Assembly (NCBI GenBank): GCA_937892955.1
Contig: CALBKH010000073.1
Span: 1 to 64,000, forward strand
Length of the DNA stretch: 64,000 bases
Direction of reading: 5' to 3'
DNA from: an uncultured Alphaproteobacteria bacterium
Lineage (GTDB): Bacteria > Pseudomonadota > Alphaproteobacteria > Rhizobiales > Ancalomicrobiaceae
Position numbers and translations under genes: made by a program. Positions 55,111 through 64,000 of this stretch are shown one piece after another. Under the pieces are notes generated by a model. It saw only the letters and a program-made list of their open reading frames with translations. It had not been told where the DNA came from and did no database searches. The stretch's first letter is position 1, and the number at the start of each line of letters is the position of its first letter.

Positions 55111-55818
55111 ATGCTGAGAGGAGCGCGCGAAGCGACCAAGGCGGAGGACGACAATCATCAGGTCGTCCGCAAGTCCGAACGAGTCTACCAGTGGCTGAGG
55201 GACGAGATCCTGTCGTTCCGCATGCAGCCGGGAATGTTCATCGACAAGGTCGAGATCTGCGACAAGCTGGGCGTATCCAAGCAGCCGGTGACGGCTGCGC
55301 TGACACGGCTCGAGCAGGAAGGGCTGGTCGAGATCTATCCCCAGCGAGGATCCTATGTGGCGCGGCTCCGTCTCGGTGCCATGTCCGAGAGTCTCTTCAT
55401 CCGGGGTGCGCTGGAATCCGCGGCGCTCCGCCGGGTCGCCGGGGAAGGCAACGAGATCCTGATCCGCGGCCTGCAGAAGAACCTCGAGGCCCAGGATCTG
55501 GCGCTCACCGGTGACAACCTCGCCCGGTTCTATCAGCTCGACATGGAGTTCCATTCGGCCATCGCCCGCGCGGTGCCCTATTCGCAGGTGGCGCGGCAGG
55601 TCGACATCGGGCTGGCGACCGTCAAGCGCTGCCACGAGCTGTTCAGACCCGACGTCGCGTCGCTGAAGCAGTCCTTCGAACGGCATCGTCGGATCGTCGC
55701 GGCGCTGGCCGCCGGGGACGGCGCGGCGGCGGCGGCCGAGATGGACGCTCACGTCGCCGACTACTCGGTGATGCTGAGGGACTTCGCCGAGGCGCGGCCG
55801 GAACTCTTCGTCGGATGA
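55111..55818 (+). CDS. GntR-family (FCD domain) transcriptional regulator
   Basis: The 235-residue protein has an N-terminal winged helix (residues ~20-85: VYQWLRDEILSFRMQPG, ICDKLGVSKQPVTAALTRLEQEGLVE). An FCD-type helical ligand domain follows (LDMEFHSAIARAVPY with the His/Asp metal site, and FERHRRIVAAL). GGAGG five nt before the ATG at 55111 fixes the start. FCD regulators respond to organic acids or sugars. The neighbours are fhs (convergent) and the gene-poor region, so the target is not obvious. Confidence 0.9.
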   Translation: MLRGAREATKAEDDNHQVVRKSERVYQWLRDEILSFRMQPGMFIDKVEICDKLGVSKQPVTAALTRLEQEGLVEIYPQRGSYVARLRLGAMSESLFIRGALESAALRRVAGEGNEILIRGLQKNLEAQDLALTGDNLARFYQLDMEFHSAIARAVPYSQVARQVDIGLATVKRCHELFRPDVASLKQSFERHRRIVAALAAGDGAAAAAEMDAHVADYSVMLRDFAEARPELFVG

Positions 55819-56047
55819 GACGGAGCCCACGGTCCATCCGAGTGATGGATCGTTGACGACGGTGGAGAGGACGCCCTCCCTCCTCTCCTCGCCCGGGTGG
55901 CGGGGCGATGCCGGTCGCATGGCCGTGTCGCGACGGACGAGGTTCGGAGACAAGCTCGCGACCCGGAGCGGTGACCCCGACGACCCGGGGCGGTGACCTC
56001 ACCGCGCCGGGTCTTCTTCGTTCGCGACCGAACGACCCTCCCGCCGC

Positions 56048-57721
56048 TCAGAAGAGACCGACCGTTTCGCCGTCTTCGCCGATGCGGATCTGTTCCGCCG
56101 CCGGCCGCTTGGGCAGACCCGGCATGGTCATGACGTCGCCGCAGATCGCCACGACGAAGCCGGCGCCGGCGGACAGACGCACCTCGCGCACCGCGACGCG
56201 ATGGCCCTCGGGCGCACCGAGCTTCGCCGGATCGGTGGAGAAGGAATACTGCGTCTTGGCCATGCACACCGGCAGTGCGCCGTGGCCGGCGGCCTGCCAT
56301 TCGGCGAGCAGTTCCTTCGGGCGCGGCGCGAACTCCACCGTGCCGGCGCCGTAGATGTCCTGGGCGATCGAGCGGATCTTGTCGGCGAGCGGCACCTCGT
56401 CGGCGTAGAGGGTGCGGAAGTGCGATCCGGCGTCGGGCGCCTCGACCAGGTCGACGACCGCCTCGGCGAGATCGACCGCCCCCGCCCCGCCTTCGGCCCA
56501 GTGGCGGCAGAGATGGGCGCCGACCCCTTGGGCGCGGCAGTGATCGAGCACCGCGTCGATCTCGGCCGCCGTGTCGGTGGCGAAGTGGTTCACCGCGACG
56601 ACCACCGGCACGCCGAAGCGCTTCAGATTGGCGAGATGGCGATCGAGATTGGCGAAGCCGCGCTTCACCGCGCCGACGTCCTCATGGCCGAGACCCTTGC
56701 GCTCGACACCGCCGTGCATCTTCAGCGCCCGCACCGTGGCGACCAGCACCACCGCCGCGGGGGTCAGCCCCCCCTGGCGGCATTTGATGTCGAAGAACTT
56801 CTCCGCCCCGAGATCGGCGCCGAAGCCGGCTTCGGTGACGACGATGTCGGAAAGCTCGAGCGCGGTGCGGGTGGCGATCAGCGAATTGCAGCCGTGGGCG
56901 ATGTTGGCGAAGGGGCCGCCGTGGACGAAGGCGGGTGTGCCTTCGAGCGTCTGGACGAGGTTGGGCGCGAAGGCGTCCTTGAGAAGCACCGTCATCGCGC
57001 CGGCGGCCTTCAGGTCGGCGGCGGTGACCGGCGTCTTCTCGCGCGTCTGGGCGACGACGATCGAGCCGAGGCGGTGCTCGAGGTCGGCGAGATCGCGCGC
57101 GAGGCAGAAGATCGCCATGACCTCGGAGGCGACCGTGATGTCGAAGCCGTCCTCGCGCGGGAAGCCGTTGGAGACGCCACCGAGCGAGGAGACGATCTCG
57201 CGCAAGCCGCGGTCGTTCATGTCGAGCGCCCGGCGCCAGAAGATGCGGCGCAGGTCGATGCCGAGTTCGTTGCCCCAATAGAGGTGGTTGTCGAGCATCG
57301 CCGAGAGGAGATTGTTGGCGGCGCCGATGGCGTGGAAGTCGCCGGTGAAGTGGAGGTTGATCGCCTCCATCGGCGCGACCTGGGCGAGGCCGCCGCCGGC
57401 GGCACCGCCCTTCATGCCGAAGCAGGGGCCGAGCGAGGGTTCGCGCAGCGCGACCGAGACGCGCTGGCCGATGCGGGCGAGGCCGTCGCCGAGGCCGACG
57501 GTGGTCGTCGTCTTGCCCTCGCCCGCCGGGGTCGGCGAGATGGCGGTGACCAGCACCAGCTTGCCCGGGGCGCGGCGAGCGCCGTCGATCGCCTCGGGAT
57601 GGATCTTGGCGATGTGCCGGCCGAAGGGCGAGATCGCCTCGCCGGGAATGCCGAGCTTCGCCGCGATCTCCTCGATCGGCGCCAGTTTCGCGGCGCGGGC
57701 GATTTCGATGTCGGTCGGCAT
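56048..57721 (-). CDS. fhs: Formate--tetrahydrofolate ligase
   Basis: Fhs makes 10-formyl-THF from formate, THF and ATP, feeding one-carbon units to purine, formyl-methionine and serine synthesis. The nucleotide-binding segment is TPAGEGKTTTTVGLGDGL, with GPCFGMKGGAAGGG and VVTEAGFGADLGAEKFFDIKC also conserved. The 557-residue length from the ATG at 57721 is normal. It is followed upstream on the same strand by fghA, adhC and frmR. Formate produced by that formaldehyde pathway can therefore be captured by this enzyme. Confidence 0.97.
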   Translation of the reverse strand: MPTDIEIARAAKLAPIEEIAAKLGIPGEAISPFGRHIAKIHPEAIDGARRAPGKLVLVTAISPTPAGEGKTTTTVGLGDGLARIGQRVSVALREPSLGPCFGMKGGAAGGGLAQVAPMEAINLHFTGDFHAIGAANNLLSAMLDNHLYWGNELGIDLRRIFWRRALDMNDRGLREIVSSLGGVSNGFPREDGFDITVASEVMAIFCLARDLADLEHRLGSIVVAQTREKTPVTAADLKAAGAMTVLLKDAFAPNLVQTLEGTPAFVHGGPFANIAHGCNSLIATRTALELSDIVVTEAGFGADLGAEKFFDIKCRQGGLTPAAVVLVATVRALKMHGGVERKGLGHEDVGAVKRGFANLDRHLANLKRFGVPVVVAVNHFATDTAAEIDAVLDHCRAQGVGAHLCRHWAEGGAGAVDLAEAVVDLVEAPDAGSHFRTLYADEVPLADKIRSIAQDIYGAGTVEFAPRPKELLAEWQAAGHGALPVCMAKTQYSFSTDPAKLGAPEGHRVAVREVRLSAGAGFVVAICGDVMTMPGLPKRPAAEQIRIGEDGETVGLF

Positions 57722-57790
57722 GGGCGGCTCCCGCTTCTCTCGGCACGCCCTGCGACTACTCCGACGGCACGGGAAAAGAAAGGGATGACC

Positions 57791-58633
57791 TCACCCCAGC
57801 CGCTCGGCGTGCCAGCGCAGGTGATCGGCGACGAAGCTGGCGATGAAGAAATAGGAGTGGTCGTAGCCCTCCTGGCGGCGCAGCGTCAGCGGCATCTTGG
57901 CCTTGCCGCAGGCGGCTTCCAGCAGTTCCGGCTTCAGCTGCCCGGCGAGGAAGCCGTCGGCCGTGCCCTGGTCGACGAGCAGGCCGGGGAGCCGGGCGCC
58001 GTCCTCGATCAGGGCGCAGGCGTCGTAGGTGCGCCACATCGCCCTGTTGTCGCCGAGATAGCCGGAGAGCGCCTTCTCGCCCCAGGGGCAGTTCATCGGC
58101 GAGACGATCGGGGCGAAGGCGGAGACCGCGGCGTAGCGGCCGGGATTGCGCAGTGCGATGGTGAGCGCGCCGTGGCCGCCCATCGAATGGCCCATGATGC
58201 CCTGGCGCATCATGTCGACGGGAAGCTCGCGGCCGACCAGGGCGGGGAGTTCGGTCTCGATCCACGAGCGCATGCGGTAGTGCTTCGACCAGGGCTCGCG
58301 CGTCGCGTCGACATAGAAGCCGGCGCCGAGGCCGAAGTCGTAGGCGCCGTCGGGGTCGTCGGGGACGCCCTCGCCACGCGGCGAGGTGTCGGGGGCGATC
58401 AGCGCCAGCCCGCGTTCGGCGGCGACGCGCTGGGCGCCGGCCTTCACGGTGAAGTTCTCTTCGGTGCAGGTGAGCCCGGAGAGGAACCAGACGACCGGCA
58501 CCGGCCGATAGGCGGCCTGCGGCGGCAGGAAGACGGCGAAGCGCATGTCGCAGTTCGTCTCGGCGGAGGCGTGGCGGTAGACGAACTGGGTGCCACCGAA
58601 ACACTTGGCGGCGGAGATCTGGTCGATGGACAT
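57791..58633 (-). CDS. fghA: S-formylglutathione hydrolase
   Basis: This alpha/beta hydrolase (280 residues) is an esterase-D type enzyme that splits S-formylglutathione to formate and glutathione. The nucleophile is Ser in MGHSMGGHGAL, with the oxyanion region LSGLTCTEENF and the catalytic Asp and His in DQGTADGFL and YDHSYFFIASF. The ATG at 58633 (MSIDQISAAKCFGG) gives family length; the upstream extension reads through a repeat. It acts directly after AdhC, encoded next upstream, and lies 69 bp before fhs. Confidence 0.96.
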   Translation of the reverse strand: MSIDQISAAKCFGGTQFVYRHASAETNCDMRFAVFLPPQAAYRPVPVVWFLSGLTCTEENFTVKAGAQRVAAERGLALIAPDTSPRGEGVPDDPDGAYDFGLGAGFYVDATREPWSKHYRMRSWIETELPALVGRELPVDMMRQGIMGHSMGGHGALTIALRNPGRYAAVSAFAPIVSPMNCPWGEKALSGYLGDNRAMWRTYDACALIEDGARLPGLLVDQGTADGFLAGQLKPELLEAACGKAKMPLTLRRQEGYDHSYFFIASFVADHLRWHAERLG

Positions 58634-58695
58634 GGGGTGGCCTCGGGAAGCGCCGCGCGGCACGGAATGCGCGAAGCGAAGACGGTTGCATCCGG

Positions 58696-58812
58696 TTCTC
58701 TCCCCCCTGGAGGGGGAGAGACAGAGAGGGGGAGCTCCGAAGCTCCACCCGGTCCGAGAAAGAGGAAACGCCATCCCCCCCTCCCTGTCCCTCCCCCTCC
58801 TGGGGGGAGGGG
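58696..58812. repeat. C/G-tract palindromic repeat between adhC and fghA
   Basis: CTCTCCCCC (58698-58706) pairs with GGGGGAGAG (58712-58720), and GGAGCT/AGCTCC (58731-58746) forms a second hairpin. A third set of C-tracts facing G-tracts follows at 58768-58812 (CTCCCCCTCCTGGGGGGAGGG). The element fills most of the 250-bp gap inside the formaldehyde operon. Confidence 0.6.
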
Positions 58813-58883
58813 ACGCCAGCCGGGAGAGCGACGTTCCCCATGAAATCATCGCGGCGGAGGGAGCGCTCGTCGCGAACGCCCGA

Positions 58884-60017
<1,134 letters not shown>

Positions 60018-60053
60018 GGGCGTCTTCCCTCCCCTCGCGCCCCGGTCCCGGAG

Positions 60054-60338
60054 CTATTTCAGATAGGTGCGCAGGATGCGCATGGTGTCGTCGAAATCGG
60101 CTTCGGCGATCGCCGCCGTCTCGGGCGTCGAGCGATCGTGGCCCAGATTGTCGCGCAGGTGCATCTCCAGGATCTCGGCCATCAACCCGCCGGCGGCGCC
60201 GCGCAGGGCGGCGATCTGCTGGAGAAGATCGCGGCATTCGCTGCCCGCCTCGACGGCGCGCTCCAGCGCCTCGACCTGCCCCTTGAGGCGAGCGAGACGG
60301 GTCAGAGCGCGCTTCTTGTCCTCGGGCGTGTGCGGCAT
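60054..60338 (-). CDS. frmR: Formaldehyde-sensing repressor FrmR (CsoR/RcnR family)
   Basis: The 94-residue all-helical repressor carries the FrmR sensor residues Pro2, Cys35 and His60, at the same positions as in the E. coli protein. Formaldehyde links Pro2 to Cys35 of another subunit and releases DNA. Conserved LARLKGQVEALERAV and QQIAALRGAAGGLMAEILE helices are present. The ATG at 60338 follows GGAGG. Its likely operator, ATAC-N8-GTAT, lies at 60366-60381. It leads the adhC-fghA group and should autoregulate. Confidence 0.95.
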   Translation of the reverse strand: MPHTPEDKKRALTRLARLKGQVEALERAVEAGSECRDLLQQIAALRGAAGGLMAEILEMHLRDNLGHDRSTPETAAIAEADFDDTMRILRTYLK

Positions 60339-60356
60339 CGAACCTCCGTGACGAGG

Positions 60357-60386
60357 ATGCTACGGATACTCCCAGGGGTATGTCAA
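60357..60386 (-). promoter_or_regulatory. frmR promoter with embedded operator
   Basis: On the minus strand TTGACA (60386-60381) and TAGCAT (60362-60357) are separated by 18 bp. The spacer contains the near-palindrome ATACTCCCAGGGGTAT (60366-60381 on plus), the AT-flanked G/C-tract type bound by CsoR/RcnR/FrmR repressors. Binding would block both promoter elements. The frmR ATG is 19 bp downstream of the -10. Confidence 0.75.
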
Positions 60387-60888
60387 CGACTTCGACGGAC
60401 ATCGAGAGGCGCTCCCTGCGCGATGGTACGAGACGGCTGGTCGGCAGCCCCTCACCATGAGGCGTCGATTTTCTTCGTAATTTCGAACGCCTCATGGTGG
60501 AGACCCTCGAGCGGATCACCATGACCACGATCCGCCACCGACCTCGCCCGAACCATCGGCCGTCATCCCCGGTGGGACGCGAAGCGGAGGGGAAGGGGAT
60601 CCACCGACTTCTCGGCGATTTGCGAGGCCGCTGGATCCCCTTCCCTCGCTCCGCTCGCCGGGGATGACGGCTGAGGTCGAGGCGAGGTCGGGAGCGGTTT
60701 CGAATCGGCGGACCCGACCGGTCGACCCGCGTGAAGGTCTCCGTGCCGAAGAGGCGTGCGACGAACGTCGTCTCGAGCCATCGCGCACGAGTTCGGACAC
60801 CGCATGGATTGACTCCACACGGCCCGATGCGCTTCGTGACCGTCACATTCCGCCGCCCACCGGCGCCCTCACGGAGGAGATACGCCTC
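60387..60888. other. Intergenic region between frmR and rpe
   Basis: This region contains a degenerate REP-like element (60418-60510: GCGCGATGGTACGAGACG and CCTCACCATGAGG with facing CCTCATGGTGGAG), the long palindrome at 60561-60671, and the rpe leader with GGAGGAGA at 60873-60880. I see no gene. Confidence 0.5.
60561..60671. repeat. Long imperfect palindrome, CGTCATCCCCGG type
   Basis: The outer arms CGTCATCCCCGG and CCGGGGATGACGG are perfect complements. Inside, GGGGAAGGGGATCCA and TGGATCCCCTTCCC pair again, so the 111-bp element could form one long hairpin with an ~30-nt loop. It is related to the element at 21076-21214. Confidence 0.75.
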
Positions 60889-61581
60889 ATGTCCACCTTC
60901 GCCCCCGTCATCGCCCCGTCGATTCTCTCCGCCGACTTCGCGCGCCTCGGCGAGGAGGTGACGAACGTGCTCGCCGCCGGGGCGGATTGGATCCACTTCG
61001 ACGTGATGGACAATCACTACGTCCCGAACCTCACCATCGGCCCGCTGGTGCTGTCCGCCCTTCGACCGCTCACCAAAGCGCCGATCGACGTTCATCTGAT
61101 GGTGAAACCGGTCGACCGGATGATCGAGATGTTCTGCGAGGCCGGGGCCGACATCGTCACCTTCCATCCGGAAGCGAGCGAACACGTCGATCGCTCGCTC
61201 GACCTCATCCGCAAGAAGGGCGCCAAGGCCGGGCTGGTGCTCAATCCGGCGACGCCGCTCTCGGTACTCGACTGGGTGATGGACCGGGTCGACATGATCC
61301 TGCTGATGTCGGTCAACCCCGGTTTCGGCGGTCAGTCGTTCATCCCGCACGTGCTGGAGAAGGCGAAGCGGGTGAAGGAGAGGATCGACGCCTCGGGCAA
61401 GTCGATCCGGCTGGAGATCGACGGCGGCGTCAAGGTCGACAACATCGCCGAGATCGCGGCGGCCGGCGTCGACGCTTTCGTCGCCGGGTCGGCGATCTTC
61501 GGCAAGCCGGACCATGCCGGGATCATCGCCGCCATGCGGGCCGAGATCGCCCGCGGGCGCGGCGAGACCGTCGAGATCTGA
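60889..61581 (+). CDS. rpe: Ribulose-phosphate 3-epimerase
   Basis: Rpe interconverts ribulose 5-phosphate and xylulose 5-phosphate in the pentose phosphate pathway. The TIM barrel shows APSILSADFARLG, HFDVMDNHYVPNLTIGP (metal His/Asp), DVHLMVKPVD (metal His) and EIDGGVKVDNI with the catalytic Asp. The 230-residue length is normal. GGAGGAGA precedes the ATG at 60889. rpiA, the isomerase acting on the same pentose phosphate pool, is 1.4 kb downstream. Confidence 0.96.
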   Translation: MSTFAPVIAPSILSADFARLGEEVTNVLAAGADWIHFDVMDNHYVPNLTIGPLVLSALRPLTKAPIDVHLMVKPVDRMIEMFCEAGADIVTFHPEASEHVDRSLDLIRKKGAKAGLVLNPATPLSVLDWVMDRVDMILLMSVNPGFGGQSFIPHVLEKAKRVKERIDASGKSIRLEIDGGVKVDNIAEIAAAGVDAFVAGSAIFGKPDHAGIIAAMRAEIARGRGETVEI

Positions 61582-61633
61582 TCGGTCGAAAGCGAAAGGC
61601 CGGCGATGGAACGCTCCGCCGCCGGCCGCCGCA

Positions 61634-61801
61634 TCATTTCACCTTGGACGCCAAGGTCGTGTAGGTGGCATCGGCATTCGTGCCCAACAGCGCCACCCCG
61701 CCGACGATCGCAGCGACGATGAGCGCCGCGATCAGGCCGTATTCCATCGCCGTAGCCCCGTCGGCATCGTCCACGAAGCGTTTCCACGATCTTCGAAACA
61801 T
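61634..61801 (-). CDS. Flp/Fap-type pilin component (orphan 2)
   Basis: This 55-residue prepilin has the processing site DDADG/ATAMEYGLIA and helix LIAALIVAAIVGGVALLG, followed by a short polar tail (NADATYTTLASKVK). It is closely similar in plan to the pilin at 30777-30941, including the position of the Gly/Ala cleavage and the Glu-Tyr pair. There are no tad/cpa genes nearby. The start is the ATG at 61801; it converges with rpe 52 bp away. Confidence 0.9.
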   Translation of the reverse strand: MFRRSWKRFVDDADGATAMEYGLIAALIVAAIVGGVALLGTNADATYTTLASKVK

Positions 61802-61928
61802 CGCAAGTCTCCTCTTACACGGTGCGGTAAGATTCGAAGACTCGCGCTTTAACTTCACGTGAAGAAATATCATCGACGAAGACTTGCAATGATCGTCGAC
61901 TCGAAGGGGGGATGGCGGAAACGTCCCG

Positions 61929-62609
61929 TCAACCCTGTCGCCGCGCTTCGATCACCGCCACGGCGTCCCAGAGGTCGTCGAAATGGTCGATCACCGCGTC
62001 GGGGTCGTAGGTGGCGACCGGTGCGTCGGTGTAGCCGAAGGTGACGCCGACGACCGGGACACGGGCGTTCTTCGCGGCGTTCACGTCGGTGGCGCTGTCG
62101 CCGACCATCACGGTGCGCCCCGGATCGCCGCCGGCGAGGGCGATGGTGCCGAGGAGATGGCCGGCGTCGGGCTTGCGGACGGGGAAGGTGTCGCCGCCGC
62201 AGATGGCGGCGAAGCGCGAGGTCAGCGCCAGTTCGTCGAGGAGGCGGCGCGACAGGCCTTCGAGCTTGTTGGTGCACACCGCGAGCTTCCAGCCGGCAGC
62301 GGCGAAGCGGTCGAGCGCGGCGACGCAACCGGGGAACGGACGGCTCTCTTCGGCGATCCGCTCGGAGTAGAGCGGCAGATAATCGGCGAAGAGGCGGTCG
62401 AGCTTCGGCGTGTCGAGGGAGGCGCCGTTGAGACGGAAGCCGCGCTCGATCATCGCCCGCGCCCCGGCGCCGAGCAGCGAACCGGCGTCGGCGCGGGTCA
62501 TCGGCCGCAGGCCTTCGGCGGTCAGGACGACGTTGAGGGTCGCGATCAGATCTTCGGCGGTGTCGACGAGGGTGCCGTCGAGATCGAGGACGAGAAGCGG
62601 AGCGGTCAT
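61929..62609 (-). CDS. gph: Phosphoglycolate phosphatase (HAD superfamily)
   Basis: The 226-residue HAD hydrolase has motif I LVLDLDGTLVDTAED (nucleophile Asp), motif II VCTNKLEG, motif III with Lys in VRKPDAGHLLGTI and motif IV VMVGDSATDVNAAKNA. A small helical cap lies between motifs I and II. It removes phosphate from 2-phosphoglycolate formed by DNA repair or Rubisco oxygenation. The gene is divergent from rpiA. The family call is firm; substrate assignment rests on resemblance to Gph. Confidence 0.9.
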   Translation of the reverse strand: MTAPLLVLDLDGTLVDTAEDLIATLNVVLTAEGLRPMTRADAGSLLGAGARAMIERGFRLNGASLDTPKLDRLFADYLPLYSERIAEESRPFPGCVAALDRFAAAGWKLAVCTNKLEGLSRRLLDELALTSRFAAICGGDTFPVRKPDAGHLLGTIALAGGDPGRTVMVGDSATDVNAAKNARVPVVGVTFGYTDAPVATYDPDAVIDHFDDLWDAVAVIEARRQG

Positions 62610-62976
62610 GGTCGGGTCGGACTTCCGTGGCTGGATCGCGGTCGATGTGCGCCGCGCGGGCTCGGCGCGGGTTCGGCGGGTGGGCGGAACCTAGTGCATT
62701 TTCGCCCGATGGGAAGCGGTCGGTGCCGTGTGCGGCGAGACGACGCCACGACGGACGGCGCGGTCCGCGGCGTCGACGCTCGCCGAAGCCGCGCCGATCC
62801 CCACCTCGACGCCGCCTCGCGGGAGCGCGACAGCGAGGGGGACTGGCGAGGTGGCGGCGGCTGCGCTATTGGAGACCCGACCCGATTTCGCCCCATCGGC
62901 CGACGCCGGTGGCGCCGAGGTGGTGCAGCCGGCCCGATGTCGGCGGAAGAGAGCGAGACGGGCGGGGAGGAACGAC
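62610..62976. other. Divergent intergenic region gph-rpiA
   Basis: These 367 bp separate divergent gph and rpiA. I see no repeat of the REP families and no convincing small gene. The only useful signal is the rpiA ribosome-binding site GGGGAGG at 62964-62970. Promoters for both genes must be here but are not recognisable by eye. Confidence 0.4.
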
Positions 62977-63669
62977 ATGAGCGCCGAGATGAAACGCCGC
63001 GCCGCCGCCGCTGCCCTCGACTTCGTGGAAGACGGCATGAAGCTCGGCCTCGGCACCGGATCGACCGCCGACGAATTCGTCAAGCTGCTGGCGGAGAAGG
63101 TCGCCGCCGGCCTCGACGTCATCGGCGTGCCGACCTCCGAGCGCACCGCGGCGCTCGCCGCGTCGCTCGGCATCCGCCTCGCCACGCTCGAAGAGGAACC
63201 GCACCTCGATCTGACGATCGACGGCGCCGACGAGATCGGCCCCGGTCTCGTTCTGGTCAAGGGGGGCGGCGGTGCGCTGCTGCGGGAGAAGATCGTCGCC
63301 GCGGCGTCGGCCCGCATGGTGGTGATCGCCGACGCCTCGAAGGTGGTCGACCCGATCGGCGCTTTCCCGTTGCCGATCGAGGTCAATCCCTTCGGCTTCG
63401 GTTCGACGCGCGCCAAGATCGTCGAAACGGCGGCGGCGCTCGGGCTCGAGGGTCCGGTCGATCTGCGCCGCAACAAGGACGGATCGACTTTCGTCACCGA
63501 CGGCGGTCACTGGATCGTCGATGCATCTTTTCGCCGGATTCCCGATCCAGAGAAACTGTCGAGCGCCCTCTTCGAGATCCCCGGAGTGGTCGAACACGGC
63601 CTGTTCACCGGCCTCGCCACCGCAGCCGTGGTGGCGCGAGCCGACGGGGTCGACATCCTGTACCCTTGA
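62977..63669 (+). CDS. rpiA: Ribose-5-phosphate isomerase A
   Basis: RpiA interconverts ribose 5-phosphate and ribulose 5-phosphate. Signature segments are GLGTGSTADEFV (phosphate loop), TIDGADEIGPGL (catalytic Asp/Glu region) and VKGGGGALLREKIVA with the catalytic Glu and Lys. The 230-residue length from the ATG at 62977, after GGGGAGG, is standard. It works on the same substrate pool as rpe. Confidence 0.97.
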   Translation: MSAEMKRRAAAAALDFVEDGMKLGLGTGSTADEFVKLLAEKVAAGLDVIGVPTSERTAALAASLGIRLATLEEEPHLDLTIDGADEIGPGLVLVKGGGGALLREKIVAAASARMVVIADASKVVDPIGAFPLPIEVNPFGFGSTRAKIVETAAALGLEGPVDLRRNKDGSTFVTDGGHWIVDASFRRIPDPEKLSSALFEIPGVVEHGLFTGLATAAVVARADGVDILYP

Positions 63670-63731
63670 GCGACACACGCGGCGAAGGCCCGCACCGTGT
63701 CCGTGACTTCGAGACCTGAACGGAGCAATCG

Positions 63732-64000
63732 ATGATCAGCCGGATCTCTTCCCGCCTCGCCCTCCTCGGTGCGACCGCCGTCCTCGCGGTCGGCCTGACG
63801 ACCGGTGCGATGGCGCAGACCTATTCGAAGGAACATCTGGCGGCCGCCCGCGCGGCGATCGCCGCGGCCAAGGTGACCGAAGGTTTCGACGAGATCCTCA
63901 TCGGCATCGCCGCTCAGACCAAGCAGGCGCTGGTGCGCCGCGCCCCCGCCGCCTCGACTCAGATCGAGGAAGTGACCAACGCCGCGGCGCTCGAGCTCGC
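63732..64000 (+). CDS. DUF2059-family exported protein (3' partial)
   Basis: The gene starts at the ATG at 63732 and runs off the right edge after 89 codons. It has a signal peptide (LALLGATAVLAVGLTTGAMA) and then the DUF2059-like start SKEHLAAARAAIAAAKVTEGFDEIL. Family members are small exported helical proteins of unknown function. It follows rpiA by 62 bp on the same strand and may be co-transcribed, as is common for the rpiA-DUF2059 pair in this group. Confidence 0.8.
   Translation, partial: MISRISSRLALLGATAVLAVGLTTGAMAQTYSKEHLAAARAAIAAAKVTEGFDEILIGIAAQTKQALVRRAPAASTQIEEVTNAAALEL

Overview
The window is GC-rich chromosomal DNA of an alphaproteobacterium, most likely of the Hyphomicrobiales (Rhizobiales). 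The evidence is the gene set (class II DAHP synthase, citramalate synthase, a 444-residue GltX, Flp-type pilins, PssA/Psd pair, FrmR-AdhC-FghA formaldehyde module, a seryl-tRNA-synthetase-like amino acid:carrier-protein ligase) and many intergenic palindromic repeats with the core AGAAGGTG...GGCGGATGAGGGG. Genus cannot be fixed from sequence reading alone. Coding density is high and most genes are housekeeping.

Layout. 1-0.9 kb: a gene cut by the left edge, visibly less GC-rich than the rest. 1-6.7 kb (minus): guanine-nucleotide genes guaB and guaA around a small membrane protein and rsmB. 6.9-10.6 kb: hemerythrin, a small secreted protein, rlmE-ppx (overlapping) and tRNA-Gln(CTG). 10.7-15.3 kb: a TetR repressor divergent from an EmrAB-type efflux pair; two identical inverted-repeat operators 60 bp apart flank candidate divergent promoters. 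15.3-17.2 kb: a FlgC-like orphan and serA. 17.2-23.8 kb (minus): the most interesting block, carrier protein -> acyl-CoA-dehydrogenase-like flavoprotein -> amino acid:[carrier protein] ligase -> DUF1839 protein -> GH2 glycosidase, with a perfect inverted repeat just before the first gene. 24-31 kb: VOC protein, ilvD, AEC transporter, RecD-like helicase, a chemoreceptor and an Flp pilin. 31-38.8 kb: PuuE-type deacetylase, pssA-psd, an Atm1-like ABC exporter, LOG protein and AraC regulator. 38.8-43.8 kb: DUF2000, cimA, then cysS - small membrane peptide - DUF559 nuclease-like - GFA protein, where the DUF559 tail is encoded by palindromic repeats. 44-50.3 kb: VapBC-like pair, CreA, DUF2865, gltX, nadE. 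50.3-54.1 kb: a frameshifted PAS gene, a DODA-type dioxygenase and class II DAHP synthase. 55.1-60.4 kb: GntR regulator and the C1 module (fhs, fghA, adhC, frmR). 60.9-64 kb: rpe, an Flp pilin, gph, rpiA and a truncated DUF2059 gene.

Functional links. FrmR, AdhC and FghA detoxify formaldehyde through glutathione to formate, and Fhs can load that formate onto tetrahydrofolate; the frmR operator lies inside its own promoter. Rpe, RpiA and Gph connect to pentose-phosphate/phosphoglycolate metabolism. The 17.2-23.8 kb block looks like a ribosome-independent route in which an amino acid is activated by a tRNA-synthetase-like enzyme, loaded on a dedicated carrier protein and probably modified there; its product is not known to me.
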